Assembly: GCF_009939225.1 (NCBI RefSeq)
Contig: NZ_JAACJR010000008.1
Location: forward strand, 617,107 to 681,106
Direction: 5' to 3'
DNA length: 64,000 nucleotides
From: Sediminibacterium soli
GTDB lineage: Bacteria; Bacteroidota; Bacteroidia; Chitinophagales; Chitinophagaceae
Both the position numbers and the translations under genes were made by a program. Under the pieces are notes generated by a model. That model was not told where the DNA came from, made no database searches, and saw only the letters and a list, made by a program, of their open reading frames with translations. This document shows positions 1 to 8,388 of this stretch, in pieces (the stretch's first letter is position 1; each line of letters starts with the position of its first letter).

Positions 1-1340
1 CCGTACGCGATATACAGCTCGATCATTTTATCGAAGAGGGTGCGGCCTTTGTCTTTTTCGTAAGCGGCCATTTCACAGAGCAGGGCCACGGCGCTTACCG
101 CATCCTTATCGCGTATCTGGCTTCCGATCATCAGTCCGAAACTCTCCTCCCCTCCCACCACGTAATTCATTTTCCCCTCGAGCTCTTTGATCTTTTCCGC
201 TATCCATTTAAAACCGGTGAGCACATTGTAACAGGCAACGCCGTTTTTCTCCGCAACCCGGTTGATCATTTCGGTAGTAACGATGGTGGTGATGACCATA
301 TCGTTGGGCTGTGCGATACCTTTTGCCTTACGCGCTTCCATCATATAGCTGAAAGCAAGCACGGCCGTCTGGTTGCCGTTCATCAGCACCCATTCTCCTT
401 TGTGATTTTTGACACCGATGCCCACGCGGTCTGCATCGGGATCCGTTCCCAGCAGGATGTTTGCGTCGAGCGCTTTTGCCTTTGCCAGGCCGATGCTCAT
501 GGTCTCGCTTTCTTCGGGATTGGGATAACCCACCGTGGGGAAATTACCGTCGGGCACGGCCTGTTCTTCCACGATATGCAGGTTGGTAAATCCAAAACGT
601 TTCAATACCTCGGGCACCAGTTTGATACCGCTGCCGTGAATAGGCGTATATACGATCTTCAGGTCTTTCTGTTTCTCGATCACATCAGGATATACGCTGA
701 GGCCTTTCACCATATCCATATAGGCCTCGTCCATTTCCCTGCCGATGAGGGTGATATTGTTTTCGCCACCGCTGAATTTCACTTCGTTCACATCCCTGAT
801 CGCTTCCACTTCGCTGATCACATTGCCATCGTGCGGCGGTACCAGCTGCCCACCGTCGTTCCAGTAGGCTTTGTAACCATTGTATTCTTTGGGATTATGG
901 GAAGCCGTGCATACCACACCCGCCTGGCAGCCCAGTGTACGGATGGCAAAACTCAGTTCCGGCGTGGGCCGGAGCGAATCAAACAAGAACACTTTGATGC
1001 CATTGGCGCCAAAAACATTGGCCGTGGTTTCTGCAAAGAAGCGGCTGTTGTTACGGCTGTCGTGTGCGATCGCCACTTTGATCTCTGCATTGCCATAGGT
1101 TTTGCGGAGATAATGGGCAAAGCCCTGCGTGGCCATTCCCACCGTGTATTTGTTCATCCGGTTGGTGCCCACGCCCATGATGCCACGCAGTCCGCCGGTA
1201 CCGAACTCGAGGTTCCGGTAAAAAGAATCCGCCAGTTCATCGGGTTTGTCCTGTTGCAGTTGCCGGATGGCGTCCTTGGTAGCCTGGTCATAATTACCCT
1301 GCAGCCATATATCTATGTTTTTCTGTATCGCAGCTTCCAT
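1..1340 (-). CDS. phospho-sugar mutase (phosphoglucomutase/phosphomannomutase), 3' end cut by window
   Basis: Alpha-D-phosphohexomutase family enzyme that moves a phosphate between C1 and C6 of a hexose, feeding glucose-1-phosphate or mannose-1-phosphate into polysaccharide and nucleotide-sugar synthesis in the cytoplasm. The frame is open from the ATG at 1338-1340 to the window edge (about 446 codons; the family is usually about 560-590, so roughly the last fifth is missing). Visible motifs are the N-terminal FGTGGLRG segment, the active-site TASHNP loop around residue 143 carrying the phosphoserine, and the metal-binding DPDADR loop further on. It follows the PyrR-like gene by 47 bases on the same strand. 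PGM and PMM activities cannot be told apart here. Confidence 0.93.
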   Translation of the reverse strand, partial: MEAAIQKNIDIWLQGNYDQATKDAIRQLQQDKPDELADSFYRNLEFGTGGLRGIMGVGTNRMNKYTVGMATQGFAHYLRKTYGNAEIKVAIAHDSRNNSRFFAETTANVFGANGIKVFLFDSLRPTPELSFAIRTLGCQAGVVCTASHNPKEYNGYKAYWNDGGQLVPPHDGNVISEVEAIRDVNEVKFSGGENNITLIGREMDEAYMDMVKGLSVYPDVIEKQKDLKIVYTPIHGSGIKLVPEVLKRFGFTNLHIVEEQAVPDGNFPTVGYPNPEESETMSIGLAKAKALDANILLGTDPDADRVGIGVKNHKGEWVLMNGNQTAVLAFSYMMEARKAKGIAQPNDMVITTIVTTEMINRVAEKNGVACYNVLTGFKWIAEKIKELEGKMNYVVGGEESFGLMIGSQIRDKDAVSAVALLCEMAAYEKDKGRTLFDKMIELYIAY

Positions 1341-1387
1341 TGTATCAGTGTTTTCAGCAAGTTAAGGATAAGTGAGAAAAATACGGG

Positions 1388-1888
1388 CTATGCAATATAG
1401 GCGCCCGTTACTTCGCCGTTGTCCACTTCCACCTGGATATGGTCCTGTAAGGTAGTGGCCATGGACAGCCCCACATGATCGGGTTTTACGGGAAATAATT
1501 TATGCATCCGCTCCACCAGAACAAGCGTACGGATGGTGCGCGGGTGGTACTGCAGCAGGGGTTTCAGTGCATAAAGCAGCGTTTTGCCGCTGTTGGATAC
1601 ATCATCCGCCACCACTACATGCAGACCGTCGAAGTTCATAGCGCTGCTCAGCTCTACGTTCACCGGGTGCGTTTTATCGAGTGCGGCCGATATCACATCG
1701 ATGCGGTTGGGAATATGTTCCTGCAGAAATTTACCCACTTTTTCCGCGATCACGGTTCCGCTGTTCCTGATACCGATGATCACTACGGGCGCATCATCTC
1801 CGCTGAGCTCTTCGGCAAGTTCGAGTGCAAGCCGTTTCAGTTTGTGTATCGCCTCTTCTTTGCTGAGTATGTAATTCCTGTTGGCCAT
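1388..1888 (-). CDS. PyrR-like phosphoribosyltransferase family protein
   Basis: 166-residue type I phosphoribosyltransferase fold. The PRPP loop is clear at about residues 91-104 (VVVADDVSNSGKT), followed by the conserved helix and a late VxVDNGEVTGAYIA end typical of PyrR-like proteins. In Firmicutes PyrR binds pyr mRNA and has uracil phosphoribosyltransferase activity; no pyr gene or PyrR target is visible nearby, so the substrate is not settled. ATG at 1886-1888. Neighbours are a phosphohexomutase downstream and a divergent Fe-S membrane protein 119 bases away. It could be a general purine or pyrimidine salvage transferase. Confidence 0.85.
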   Translation of the reverse strand: MANRNYILSKEEAIHKLKRLALELAEELSGDDAPVVIIGIRNSGTVIAEKVGKFLQEHIPNRIDVISAALDKTHPVNVELSSAMNFDGLHVVVADDVSNSGKTLLYALKPLLQYHPRTIRTLVLVERMHKLFPVKPDHVGLSMATTLQDHIQVEVDNGEVTGAYIA

Positions 1889-2007
1889 ATGGATGGGTTA
1901 CCCTCCAAAATAACGACAATAATTTGGCATTGACACAGGTGCGCAAGGGTGCGGGCCTGTTTTTCAAGCTGCCCAAAACCATTACCTTAGCGCTCAAACA
2001 CGGTGTT

Positions 2008-3312
2008 ATGCAATATGTACAGCAGCTGATTTTTCTGGCGCTTTCCGCAACTGCCGTATGGCTGTTTGCCGGTAAAGTAAAAGAGATACGCCGGAACATC
2101 CTGCTGGGCAAAAAAGAAGCGCTGAACGATCAGCCCGGCAAACGCTGGAGAAACCTGTTACTGCTTGCCTTCGGCCAGAAAAAAATGTTCCGCAACCCGC
2201 TTGTGGCCGTGTTGCATTTTGTGGTCTATGCCGGTTTTATCATCATCAATATCGAAGTGCTGGAGATCGTGCTCGACGGGTTACTGGGTACCCACCGGTT
2301 ATTTGCCGCGCCGCTGGGTATGCTGTATACCTGGCTGATCAACGCCTTTGAATGGCTGGCGGTGGGTGTGGTGATTGCCTGCGCCGTTTTCCTGGTGCGC
2401 AGGAATATCCTGAAACTGAAAAGATTCATCAACAAAGACCTCAATGGCTGGCCCAGAAGCGATGCCAACTACATTCTTCTGACCGAGATCGCACTGATGT
2501 CACTGTTTCTTACCATGAATGCCGCCGACCAGGCGCTGCAGTCCAGGGGCAGCGAACACTATACCGCCACGGGCGGGTTTTATTTTTCGGGGCTGCTGTC
2601 TCCCCTGTTCGCGGGATTCAGCGATACCTCGCTGGTGGCCCTGGAGCGAACCTGCTGGTGGCTGCATATCACCGGTATTTATGCATTCCTGAACTACCTG
2701 CCTTATTCCAAGCACCTGCATATCATACTCGCATTTCCCAACGCGTATTTTGCAAGACTGGAGCCCGCCGGCAGGATGAAGAATATGCCCGAGGTGCAGA
2801 AAGAAGTGCTGTATGCGATGCAGCCCGAGACCGCACCCGCCGATGCCGTGCCACCTGCACATTTTGGCGCCAAAGATGTTTTTGAATTAAGCTGGAAAAG
2901 CCTGATGGACGCTTACAGCTGCACCGAATGCGGCAGATGCACGGCTGCCTGTCCCGCCAATATCACCGGTAAAAAACTCAGCCCCCGTAAGATCATGATG
3001 GCTACCCGCGACAGGATGGAGGATATCGGCCGGAATATCAAAGCCAACGGGTCGTTCACCGCCGACAGCAAAACCCTGCTGCACGACTATATCACCGTTG
3101 AAGAACTGCGTGCCTGCACTACCTGCAATGCCTGTGTAACCGAATGCCCGGTGAGTATTTCTCCCCTGGAGATCATACTCGAACTGCGCCGCTCGCTGAT
3201 CATGGAAGAAAGCAACGCCCCGCAGGAATGGAACAGCACCTTCAGCAATATCGAAAACAATTTCGCCCCCTGGAAATTCTCGCCGGATGAGCGGGACGCA
3301 TGGAATCGGTGA
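2008..3312 (+). CDS. membrane-bound 2x[4Fe-4S] (Fe-S)-binding oxidoreductase subunit
   Basis: 434-residue redox protein of the HdrC/GlpC-like type. Several hydrophobic helices fill the N-terminal 260 residues, then a cytoplasmic ferredoxin-like part carries two clusters: CTECGRCTAACP at about residues 305-316 and CTTCNACVTECP at about 369-380. It probably passes electrons between the quinone pool and its partner, the cysteine-rich HdrB-like protein encoded at 4427-5203. The open frame runs upstream to a TTG at 1924, but the first 28 codons are not membrane-like and the ATG at 2008 gives the usual MQYVQQ start of the family. A LysE-type gene now separates the two partners. The physiological substrate is unknown. 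Confidence 0.88.
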   Translation: MQYVQQLIFLALSATAVWLFAGKVKEIRRNILLGKKEALNDQPGKRWRNLLLLAFGQKKMFRNPLVAVLHFVVYAGFIIINIEVLEIVLDGLLGTHRLFAAPLGMLYTWLINAFEWLAVGVVIACAVFLVRRNILKLKRFINKDLNGWPRSDANYILLTEIALMSLFLTMNAADQALQSRGSEHYTATGGFYFSGLLSPLFAGFSDTSLVALERTCWWLHITGIYAFLNYLPYSKHLHIILAFPNAYFARLEPAGRMKNMPEVQKEVLYAMQPETAPADAVPPAHFGAKDVFELSWKSLMDAYSCTECGRCTAACPANITGKKLSPRKIMMATRDRMEDIGRNIKANGSFTADSKTLLHDYITVEELRACTTCNACVTECPVSISPLEIILELRRSLIMEESNAPQEWNSTFSNIENNFAPWKFSPDERDAWNR

Positions 3313-3425
3313 TGGGAACAGAGGGAAGGGAACGGAGGAACAAGGAACAGAAGAGCAAGGAACAGCAGAAGAGCAAGGAGCAGGGAATATTGAATATCGA
3401 ACAAGGAATGTCGAATATCGATCGG
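3313..3425 (+). repeat. left arm of inverted repeat flanking the LysE gene
   Basis: Low-complexity GGAACAAGGAACAG-type tandem units, then GGAATATTGAATATCGAAC, ending in GGAATGTCGAATATCGATCGG. The same sequence occurs in opposite orientation at 4275-4400: the last 21 bases (3405-3425) match the reverse complement of 4275-4295 at 20 of 21 positions, and the match continues outward with few differences. The repeat begins directly at the stop codon of the Fe-S gene. Open frames crossing it are products of its composition. Confidence 0.85.
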
Positions 3426-3468
3426 ACCAGTGCCAGGATCGTTTCGGCTTTGATTTTTTACCCTCATG

Positions 3469-3499
3469 TCTCACGTCTGACGTCTCACGATAACTCACG
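3469..3499 (+). repeat. short TCTCACGTCTGACG repeat unit
   Basis: The segment reads TCTCACGTCTGACGTCTCACG and then AACTCACG. Related units, in either orientation, lie at 4211-4247 (GTCAGACCTGAGACGTG), 31312-31321 (GAGACGTGAG) and 31438-31465 (CGTCTGACGATTCACGTCTC). It appears to be a dispersed intergenic repeat family and lies inside the larger inverted repeat that brackets the LysE gene. Confidence 0.6.
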
Positions 3500-3502
3500 T
3501 TC

Positions 3503-4132
3503 CTAAATCCAGGGTCTGAACAACATTCTCCACAGCTGTATCAGTGCGGTGACCAGGAAAATGATGCCCATCACTTTATTGAGTGTTTGGGTGCTGGTGT
3601 TCATTTTTGAGACCAGCCAGTTACCGCCGTACATGTACACAGCCAGTCCGCCGATCGTACCGGCGCCGGCGCCGATGGTGAACAGGCTGTAGGAAAAATC
3701 GTCAACCGGTAATAATTTGGTCTGGATAAATGTGGAGGTCCAGAGAAACCAGAACGGTATCTGCACCGGGTTCAGCGCACTCATCATCAGTCCCAGTGCA
3801 AACCTGTTAACCGTATTGTTCAATACCAGCGCTTTTTTACCGCCGGTCTGCTTCCTGGCTGCAACAAACGAAAGAATACCCAGTACCAGGAACATCACCA
3901 CAGTAACCCATCCCAGCGCCACAAACCATAGCCGGTGACGCACGATCCAGTCCATTCCCGTCAGCGCCAGCCGCAGGTACAGCATTTCCACGATGGCCAC
4001 ACCGATCGAAAACCGCCAGGCGCTTCTGAGTCCTTCCTGCAGACATACCTGGGTGGCGGTAAAACTCATGTTTCCCAACGGCAACTGCCCGAGAAAACTA
4101 ACAAAAAAGCCTAAAAAAACGAGGTAGACCAT
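3503..4132 (-). CDS. LysE family translocator (amino-acid/metabolite exporter)
   Basis: 209-residue integral membrane protein with about six hydrophobic segments. The N-terminal GQLPLGNMSFTATQ corresponds to the GxxPGP-type first loop of LysE/RhtB exporters, and SALNPVQIPFWFLW around residues 118-131 corresponds to the second conserved loop with its Asn-Pro. LysE proteins export basic or neutral amino acids and similar metabolites by proton exchange; the substrate here is unknown. The gene lies on the opposite strand between two plus-strand genes that are normally adjacent partners, and it is enclosed by inverted repeats, so it was probably inserted. The start ATG at 4130-4132 is immediately followed upstream by repeat DNA. 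Confidence 0.85.
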   Translation of the reverse strand: MVYLVFLGFFVSFLGQLPLGNMSFTATQVCLQEGLRSAWRFSIGVAIVEMLYLRLALTGMDWIVRHRLWFVALGWVTVVMFLVLGILSFVAARKQTGGKKALVLNNTVNRFALGLMMSALNPVQIPFWFLWTSTFIQTKLLPVDDFSYSLFTIGAGAGTIGGLAVYMYGGNWLVSKMNTSTQTLNKVMGIIFLVTALIQLWRMLFRPWI

Positions 4133-4175
4133 GGGAATGATGAACAGATGAACAAGGAATATCGAATGTCGAAGT
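4133..4175 (-). repeat. partial repeat copy upstream of the LysE gene
   Basis: GAACAGATGAACAAGGAAT then ATCGAATGTCGAAG, a short copy of the same repeat family as 3313-3425 and in the same orientation as that left arm. It begins at the LysE start codon, so the promoter of that gene must lie within or beyond repeat DNA. The 294-base gap 4133-4426 otherwise holds a TCTCACG-family unit (4211-4247), the right arm (4275-4400) and a -7 box. Confidence 0.65.
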
Positions 4176-4274
4176 AAAGGAAATGTTGGGAAATGGGGAG
4201 ATTGGGGGCGTCAGACCTGAGACGTGGGTTACCGTGCGTTGGTGTGAGTCCGTGTGGGGGCTGGGGGACTGCCG

Positions 4275-4400
4275 CCGATCGACATTCGACATTCCTTGTT
4301 CAATATTCGATATTCCCTGTTCTTCTGTTCTGCTGTTCCTTGTTCATCTGTTCCTTGTTCCCTATTCCTTGCTCACCTGTTCAATATTCCCCTGTCTGTT
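4275..4400 (-). repeat. right arm of inverted repeat flanking the LysE gene
   Basis: Reverse-complement counterpart of 3313-3425. It opens with CCGATCGACATTCGACATTCC and continues with TTGTTCAATATTCGATATTCC, followed by CTGTTCCTTGTTC-type tandem units. The two arms enclose 849 bases containing the LysE gene. The arms can form a long snapback or serve as recombination sites that would invert the segment. Confidence 0.85.
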
Positions 4401-4401
4401 C

Positions 4402-4409
4402 TATTTTTG
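4402..4409 (+). promoter_or_regulatory. candidate -7 promoter box TATTTTTG
   Basis: Perfect match to the Bacteroidetes -7 consensus TAnnTTTG, 17 bases before the ATG at 4427. No convincing TTTG -33 element was found 19-21 bases upstream. It sits at the end of the repeat arm and would give the downstream Fe-S partner its own promoter after separation from the upstream gene. Confidence 0.5.
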
Positions 4410-4426
4410 CTGCTTATAAAGCTTCT

Positions 4427-5203
4427 ATGGCAAGATCAATGGCTGAATTGGCAATGCGTGGGGAGACTCCGGAAATATTGTTCTGGGTGGGTTGTTCGGG
4501 CAGTTTTGACCAGCGGGCGCAAAAGATCACCAAGGCGTTTGCCACTATACTGGACAAAGTGGGCATCGATTACGCGATCCTTGGCAAGGAAGAAGCCTGT
4601 ACCGGCGATCCTGCCAGGCGGGCCGGTAATGAATTCCTGTTCCAGATGATGGCCCACCAGAATATCCAGGTTCTGAACGGCTATGGCATCAAAAAGATCG
4701 TGACAGCCTGTCCGCACTGTTTCAACATACTGAAAAACGAATACCCGGAACTTGGCGGCAACTATGAAGTGATCCACCACACCGTACTGCTGCAGCAGCT
4801 GATCGATGAGGGAAAGATCCGCCTCAACGAATCAGGCAGCTTCAAAGGCAAAAAGATCGTATACCACGACAGCTGCTACCTTGGCCGCGCCAACGATGTT
4901 TACGAAGCGCCGCGAAAAGTACTCGAAGCACTCGACTCCGAACTGGTGGAAATGAAACGCTGCCGGAGCAAGGGGCTCTGCTGCGGCGCAGGCGGCGCGC
5001 AGATGTTCAAGGAAGATGAACCCGGCGACAAACGCATCAACATAGAACGCACCGACGAAGCACTGACAACAGGCGCTTCGGTTATTGCTTCTGCCTGTCC
5101 CTTCTGCAATACCATGATCACCGACGGCGTTAAAAACCGCGAAAAAGAATCCGAAGTAGGCGTACTGGATATTGCGGAAATGGTGGCGATGAGCATGGTC
5201 TGA
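4427..5203 (+). CDS. cysteine-rich (CCG domain) HdrB-like Fe-S oxidoreductase
   Basis: 258-residue soluble protein with two cysteine-rich domains of the type in HdrB, GlpC and LutA. Visible motifs: FWVGCSGSFDQR near residue 20, TACPHCFNILKNEYP near 90, HDSCYLGR near 150, GLCCGAGGAQMF near 190 and ASACPFCNTM near 225. CCG domains bind a non-cubane [4Fe-4S] centre and take electrons from a 2x[4Fe-4S] partner, here very likely the protein at 2008-3312. The frame is open upstream through repeat DNA to about 4193; the ATG at 4427 is chosen because it follows the -7 box and fits family length. Substrate unknown. Confidence 0.87.
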   Translation: MARSMAELAMRGETPEILFWVGCSGSFDQRAQKITKAFATILDKVGIDYAILGKEEACTGDPARRAGNEFLFQMMAHQNIQVLNGYGIKKIVTACPHCFNILKNEYPELGGNYEVIHHTVLLQQLIDEGKIRLNESGSFKGKKIVYHDSCYLGRANDVYEAPRKVLEALDSELVEMKRCRSKGLCCGAGGAQMFKEDEPGDKRINIERTDEALTTGASVIASACPFCNTMITDGVKNREKESEVGVLDIAEMVAMSMV

Positions 5204-5263
5204 GAAACGCATAGAAAAGAACCACCAACTGTAACCACAACTTATCATGAATAATTTTACCCC

Positions 5264-5806
5264 ATGGATTTTGAATACCGGCATTTGATCCCCGAAGATT
5301 TTGATGGCAGTTCGCGTGTGTGGATCTACCAGAGCAACCGCCTGTTCTTTATCAGCGAAGCCTTACAGATTGAGGCTATGCTGCAGGAGTTTGTACAGGA
5401 CTGGAACAGCCATGGCACGCCCGTTAAAGGATATGCCAACCTCCTGTTTGGCCAGTTTGTGGTGCTGATGGCTGATGAGACCGCCACCGGTGTCAGCGGC
5501 TGCAGTACGGACAGCTCGGTGAGACTGATCAAACAGATGGAGGAAACTTTCCAGGTGGATATGTTCAACCGGCAGAACCTGGCATTCCTGGTGAAAGATA
5601 AAATACAGACCCTTCCCTACGCACAACTGCTGTATGGTTTTGAGAATGGGTTTATCAATGAGGATACCGTCTATTTCAATAACCTTGCAGCAACCAAAGA
5701 TGCCCTGCTTACCGAATGGATGGTACCGGTGAAAAACAGCTGGCTGATGCAGCGGCTTCCCAAAAAACCGCATGCGGGTGCAGGTGAAGACGGCACCGCC
5801 GTTTAA
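5264..5806 (+). CDS. conserved Bacteroidetes protein (often labelled 'ABC transporter ATPase')
   Basis: 180-residue soluble protein. The pattern SSRVWIYQSNR near the N-terminus, a central GCSTDSSVRLIKQME segment and a late FNNLAATK...W.VP..NSW region match a conserved Bacteroidetes family that databases often call 'ABC transporter ATPase'. No Walker A, Walker B or ABC signature is present, so that name is not supported. No signal peptide or membrane segment is visible. It lies 60 bases downstream of the HdrB-like gene and converges on the outer membrane protein gene. The function is unknown. Confidence 0.75.
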   Translation: MDFEYRHLIPEDFDGSSRVWIYQSNRLFFISEALQIEAMLQEFVQDWNSHGTPVKGYANLLFGQFVVLMADETATGVSGCSTDSSVRLIKQMEETFQVDMFNRQNLAFLVKDKIQTLPYAQLLYGFENGFINEDTVYFNNLAATKDALLTEWMVPVKNSWLMQRLPKKPHAGAGEDGTAV

Positions 5807-5839
5807 GCATCACAGTCAGTTGCCGGCGGATCGGTCGTC

Positions 5840-8344
5840 TTATTTTTTCTTCAGCTTATCCAGCATATTTTTCTTTTCCCTGTCGGAAAGCGTGTTCTTC
5901 TGCACCAGCCTGTTGAGCTGGTAACTTACCGTCAGCCGGAAATTGCGCGTATTGGTTGAACTGACGCTCTCGATGGTAAAATTGCTTCCGTATGTATAGG
6001 TGTTATACTGCTGTACCGTAAACGGATCGATCAGGTTGATGCTTACCACCAGGCGGCGGTCAAAGAACCGGTGCTGTACGCCGATGTTCATATTCAGGTT
6101 GCTGCGGCTCCTGCCCTGTGGATCGGCAAAACTGCTGAAACGGGTACTTCCCTCAAATGTAAGTACGTTACTGGGCGTATAGCTGTAATTAAAACCGGTA
6201 TAAAAAGTACTGCCATCCCGGTATTTGTACAATCTTTTCTCTGTTTCGCTGTACTGGTTAAAGGTATACCCCGCGCTGCCGTTTACACGGAAGCGTTTGC
6301 TGAAAGTAAAACCGCCCCAGAGGCTGGCTTCGTATTCCTGTCTGTCGGCAATATTAACGTAGGTCGTCTGGGTTTTGCCGCCGCCGGTAAGCGTACGAAC
6401 CGAGTTGATCACATTATGCACCTTATTGTACCCGATGGAAGTGTTGACATAATACTTGCCCTTTATCCAGCTCAGGTTCCAGTCGAAATTATCGGACAGT
6501 GCGGGAGACAGGAACGGGTTCCCGAAACGCAGGTTATAAGGATCTCCATAATCCACATTCGGGTTCAGTTCGCCGATACCCGGTCTGCGTATGGTGGCAC
6601 GGTAGGTAAGCGAAGTATTGAGCGTTCGGTTGAACTCTTTGCGTACGGTAAAATTGGGCAGTACATTCCAGTAGGTATTCGATACATCTGTTGAATTGCC
6701 TTTGATAAAGCTGAACCACATGGAGGTATGCTCTGCCTGCGCGCCGCCGGTAACCCTTATCTGCCGGGGAAACAGCAGGCTGATACCTGCCCGCACCGTA
6801 AACAGGTTCTGGTGAAAATAAAAATCGTTGCTCAGCATATCATTCTGCACAAATACACCATCCTGTTTACGCAGAAAACTTGTGTTAAGCGTATTGTGGT
6901 AAGCGGCAGGGTTGTATACCGCTCCCGTTGAAAAATTACTTCCTTTCCAGGCCAGCGGCTTGTTATAGTCTACACGGAAAGCCGCCGACTGGCTGTAATT
7001 ATCGAAATACTGCGATTGGGTGGAATCGATGCCCGAAGGCTGGTTGTTCGCCTGCAGGAAATTCTGGAAAAAACCACGGTCGTTATCGTTCTTCGCCAGG
7101 TTGCCGATCGCTGTAAAACGGATAAATTCAGCAGGGTCTTTGCCCCTGTGTGTAAAAGTGGCCGTCAGGTTATGTCCGTAACCCGTTCCCTTGCTTTTGT
7201 TTTCCCTGGTGCTGCGTTTGTATGCCTGCTGAAACCGGTCCAGGTTGGTATAGCCAGCCTCGCTCAGATTGTCAAAATAATTCAGGTTGCCCTGGTAAAT
7301 GATATTGCCCGTATTCTGTTTGCTGAACTCGTAATCCAGCTGCGAACGGAAATTGGGACGCAGGTTCTTGTTCCTGTACCGGCTTTCGGTATAGAAATAA
7401 TTAACCGAATCGGCATAGGTATTCTGTCTGTGCGAATAGCTGTTACCGGTATACACGGTTCCCGCCAGCCCGATGGTATTGTTCAGTGATAACTGTCTGT
7501 TTCGGTAACTGAGATTGGCCGCAAGATTGGCTTCGCCCCTTGTACCGCCGCTGAGCGTTGTTCTTCCCACCCAGCCTATCTTTCCTTTTTTAGTAACGAT
7601 GTTGATCACACCGCCGGTTTCGGTTGCGTACTGCGGCGGGGGATTGGTCATGACCTCGATCTTTTCGATGCTGCTCCCCGGCAGACTTTCGAGCAGGTCC
7701 TGCAGCTGTTGGGCGGTTAGCTCTGTTGGCTTGTCATCGATCAGTATCTTGGGCTCTTTCCCCTTCAGCAGTATCTTGCCGGAAGGATCGTTGTTGATCA
7801 GCGGCATATTCTTCAGCAACTCCGCCGTGGTGGCGCCGCCACTCAGCGCACTTTCGCCCACATTGTAGGTGATCTTATCGTCTTTGTTTTCGATCAATGG
7901 CTTTTCTGCGTATACGATCACTTCGTTAAGCGCAGAAGCCGAATCGCCGAGCCTGATATCACCCAGGTTAAAATCGTAACGCTCCGCACGCAGGTAGATA
8001 CTGTCGATATGCATACGGGCAAAGCCGACCGCCAAAACGGAGAGCCGGTAGTACCCCATACCCAGGTTATTGAACTCGAAAGCTCCGTTCCGGTCGGCGA
8101 TCGTGGAAAGATTTTTACCTGGCTCATGGATGGGGAACAACGAAATATTGGCAAAAGCCAGGGGCTTACCTGTCTTTTGTTCCAGCACATTGCCGATGAT
8201 GATACCCAACTGTTTTTTTTCTTTGGGACCGGCGTCCTGGGTAAATGCACAAATACAGGTGCACAGGAATACTATCGCGAATAATAATCTCAAGCTGAAC
8301 GGTTGCTCGCGGAAAAATAAGCCATTACCGATAAATAGCCGCAA
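5840..8344 (-). CDS. outer membrane beta-barrel family protein (CarboxypepD_reg + TonB-receptor-like barrel)
   Basis: 834 residues. A signal peptide with a long hydrophobic core (about 15-36) precedes a carboxypeptidase-regulatory-like beta-sandwich (about 45-135: GNVLEQKTGKPLAFANISLF...), a plug-like part (about 140-255, with LLKNMPLI, LKGKEPKILIDDKP and IEVMTNPPPQYATETGGVINIVTKKG) and a large barrel rich in aromatic strands. This matches the Bacteroidetes OMP_b-brl_3 group related to TonB-dependent receptors. There is no SusD partner next to it, so the ligand cannot be guessed. It ends 33 bases from the convergent 5264-5806 gene; the upstream neighbour is divergent. Confidence 0.88.
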   Translation of the reverse strand: MRLFIGNGLFFREQPFSLRLLFAIVFLCTCICAFTQDAGPKEKKQLGIIIGNVLEQKTGKPLAFANISLFPIHEPGKNLSTIADRNGAFEFNNLGMGYYRLSVLAVGFARMHIDSIYLRAERYDFNLGDIRLGDSASALNEVIVYAEKPLIENKDDKITYNVGESALSGGATTAELLKNMPLINNDPSGKILLKGKEPKILIDDKPTELTAQQLQDLLESLPGSSIEKIEVMTNPPPQYATETGGVINIVTKKGKIGWVGRTTLSGGTRGEANLAANLSYRNRQLSLNNTIGLAGTVYTGNSYSHRQNTYADSVNYFYTESRYRNKNLRPNFRSQLDYEFSKQNTGNIIYQGNLNYFDNLSEAGYTNLDRFQQAYKRSTRENKSKGTGYGHNLTATFTHRGKDPAEFIRFTAIGNLAKNDNDRGFFQNFLQANNQPSGIDSTQSQYFDNYSQSAAFRVDYNKPLAWKGSNFSTGAVYNPAAYHNTLNTSFLRKQDGVFVQNDMLSNDFYFHQNLFTVRAGISLLFPRQIRVTGGAQAEHTSMWFSFIKGNSTDVSNTYWNVLPNFTVRKEFNRTLNTSLTYRATIRRPGIGELNPNVDYGDPYNLRFGNPFLSPALSDNFDWNLSWIKGKYYVNTSIGYNKVHNVINSVRTLTGGGKTQTTYVNIADRQEYEASLWGGFTFSKRFRVNGSAGYTFNQYSETEKRLYKYRDGSTFYTGFNYSYTPSNVLTFEGSTRFSSFADPQGRSRSNLNMNIGVQHRFFDRRLVVSINLIDPFTVQQYNTYTYGSNFTIESVSSTNTRNFRLTVSYQLNRLVQKNTLSDREKKNMLDKLKKK

Positions 8345-8362
8345 CCGAACGGCAGCAATAGT

Positions 8363-8370
8363 TAATTTTG
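8363..8370 (+). promoter_or_regulatory. candidate -7 promoter box TAATTTTG
   Basis: Perfect TAnnTTTG match ending 18 bases before the ATG at 8389. It supports that ATG over the in-frame TTG at 8368, which lies inside the box. No clear TTTG -33 element is seen at 19-21 bases. Confidence 0.5.
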
Positions 8371-8388
8371 CCCGCAGAATCGGTCAAT

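Noticed and set aside
402..1400. 332-codon plus-strand frame over the phosphohexomutase
   Set aside because: It is the antisense of a clearly conserved mutase frame with TASHNP and DPDADR motifs, and its own translation resembles no family.
1924..2007. TTG start giving 28 extra residues on the membrane Fe-S protein
   Set aside because: The added residues are not conserved in pattern, and the ATG at 2008 starts the usual MQYVQQ sequence.
3287..3506. Small frames inside the GGAACAAGG repeats
   Set aside because: They arise from the low-complexity words; similar frames appear in both orientations at each repeat copy and have no start signal or family match.
4193..4426. 78-codon N-terminal extension of the HdrB-like protein
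   Set aside because: It translates repeat DNA into low-complexity sequence and crosses a -7 promoter box; the ATG at 4427 fits the family.
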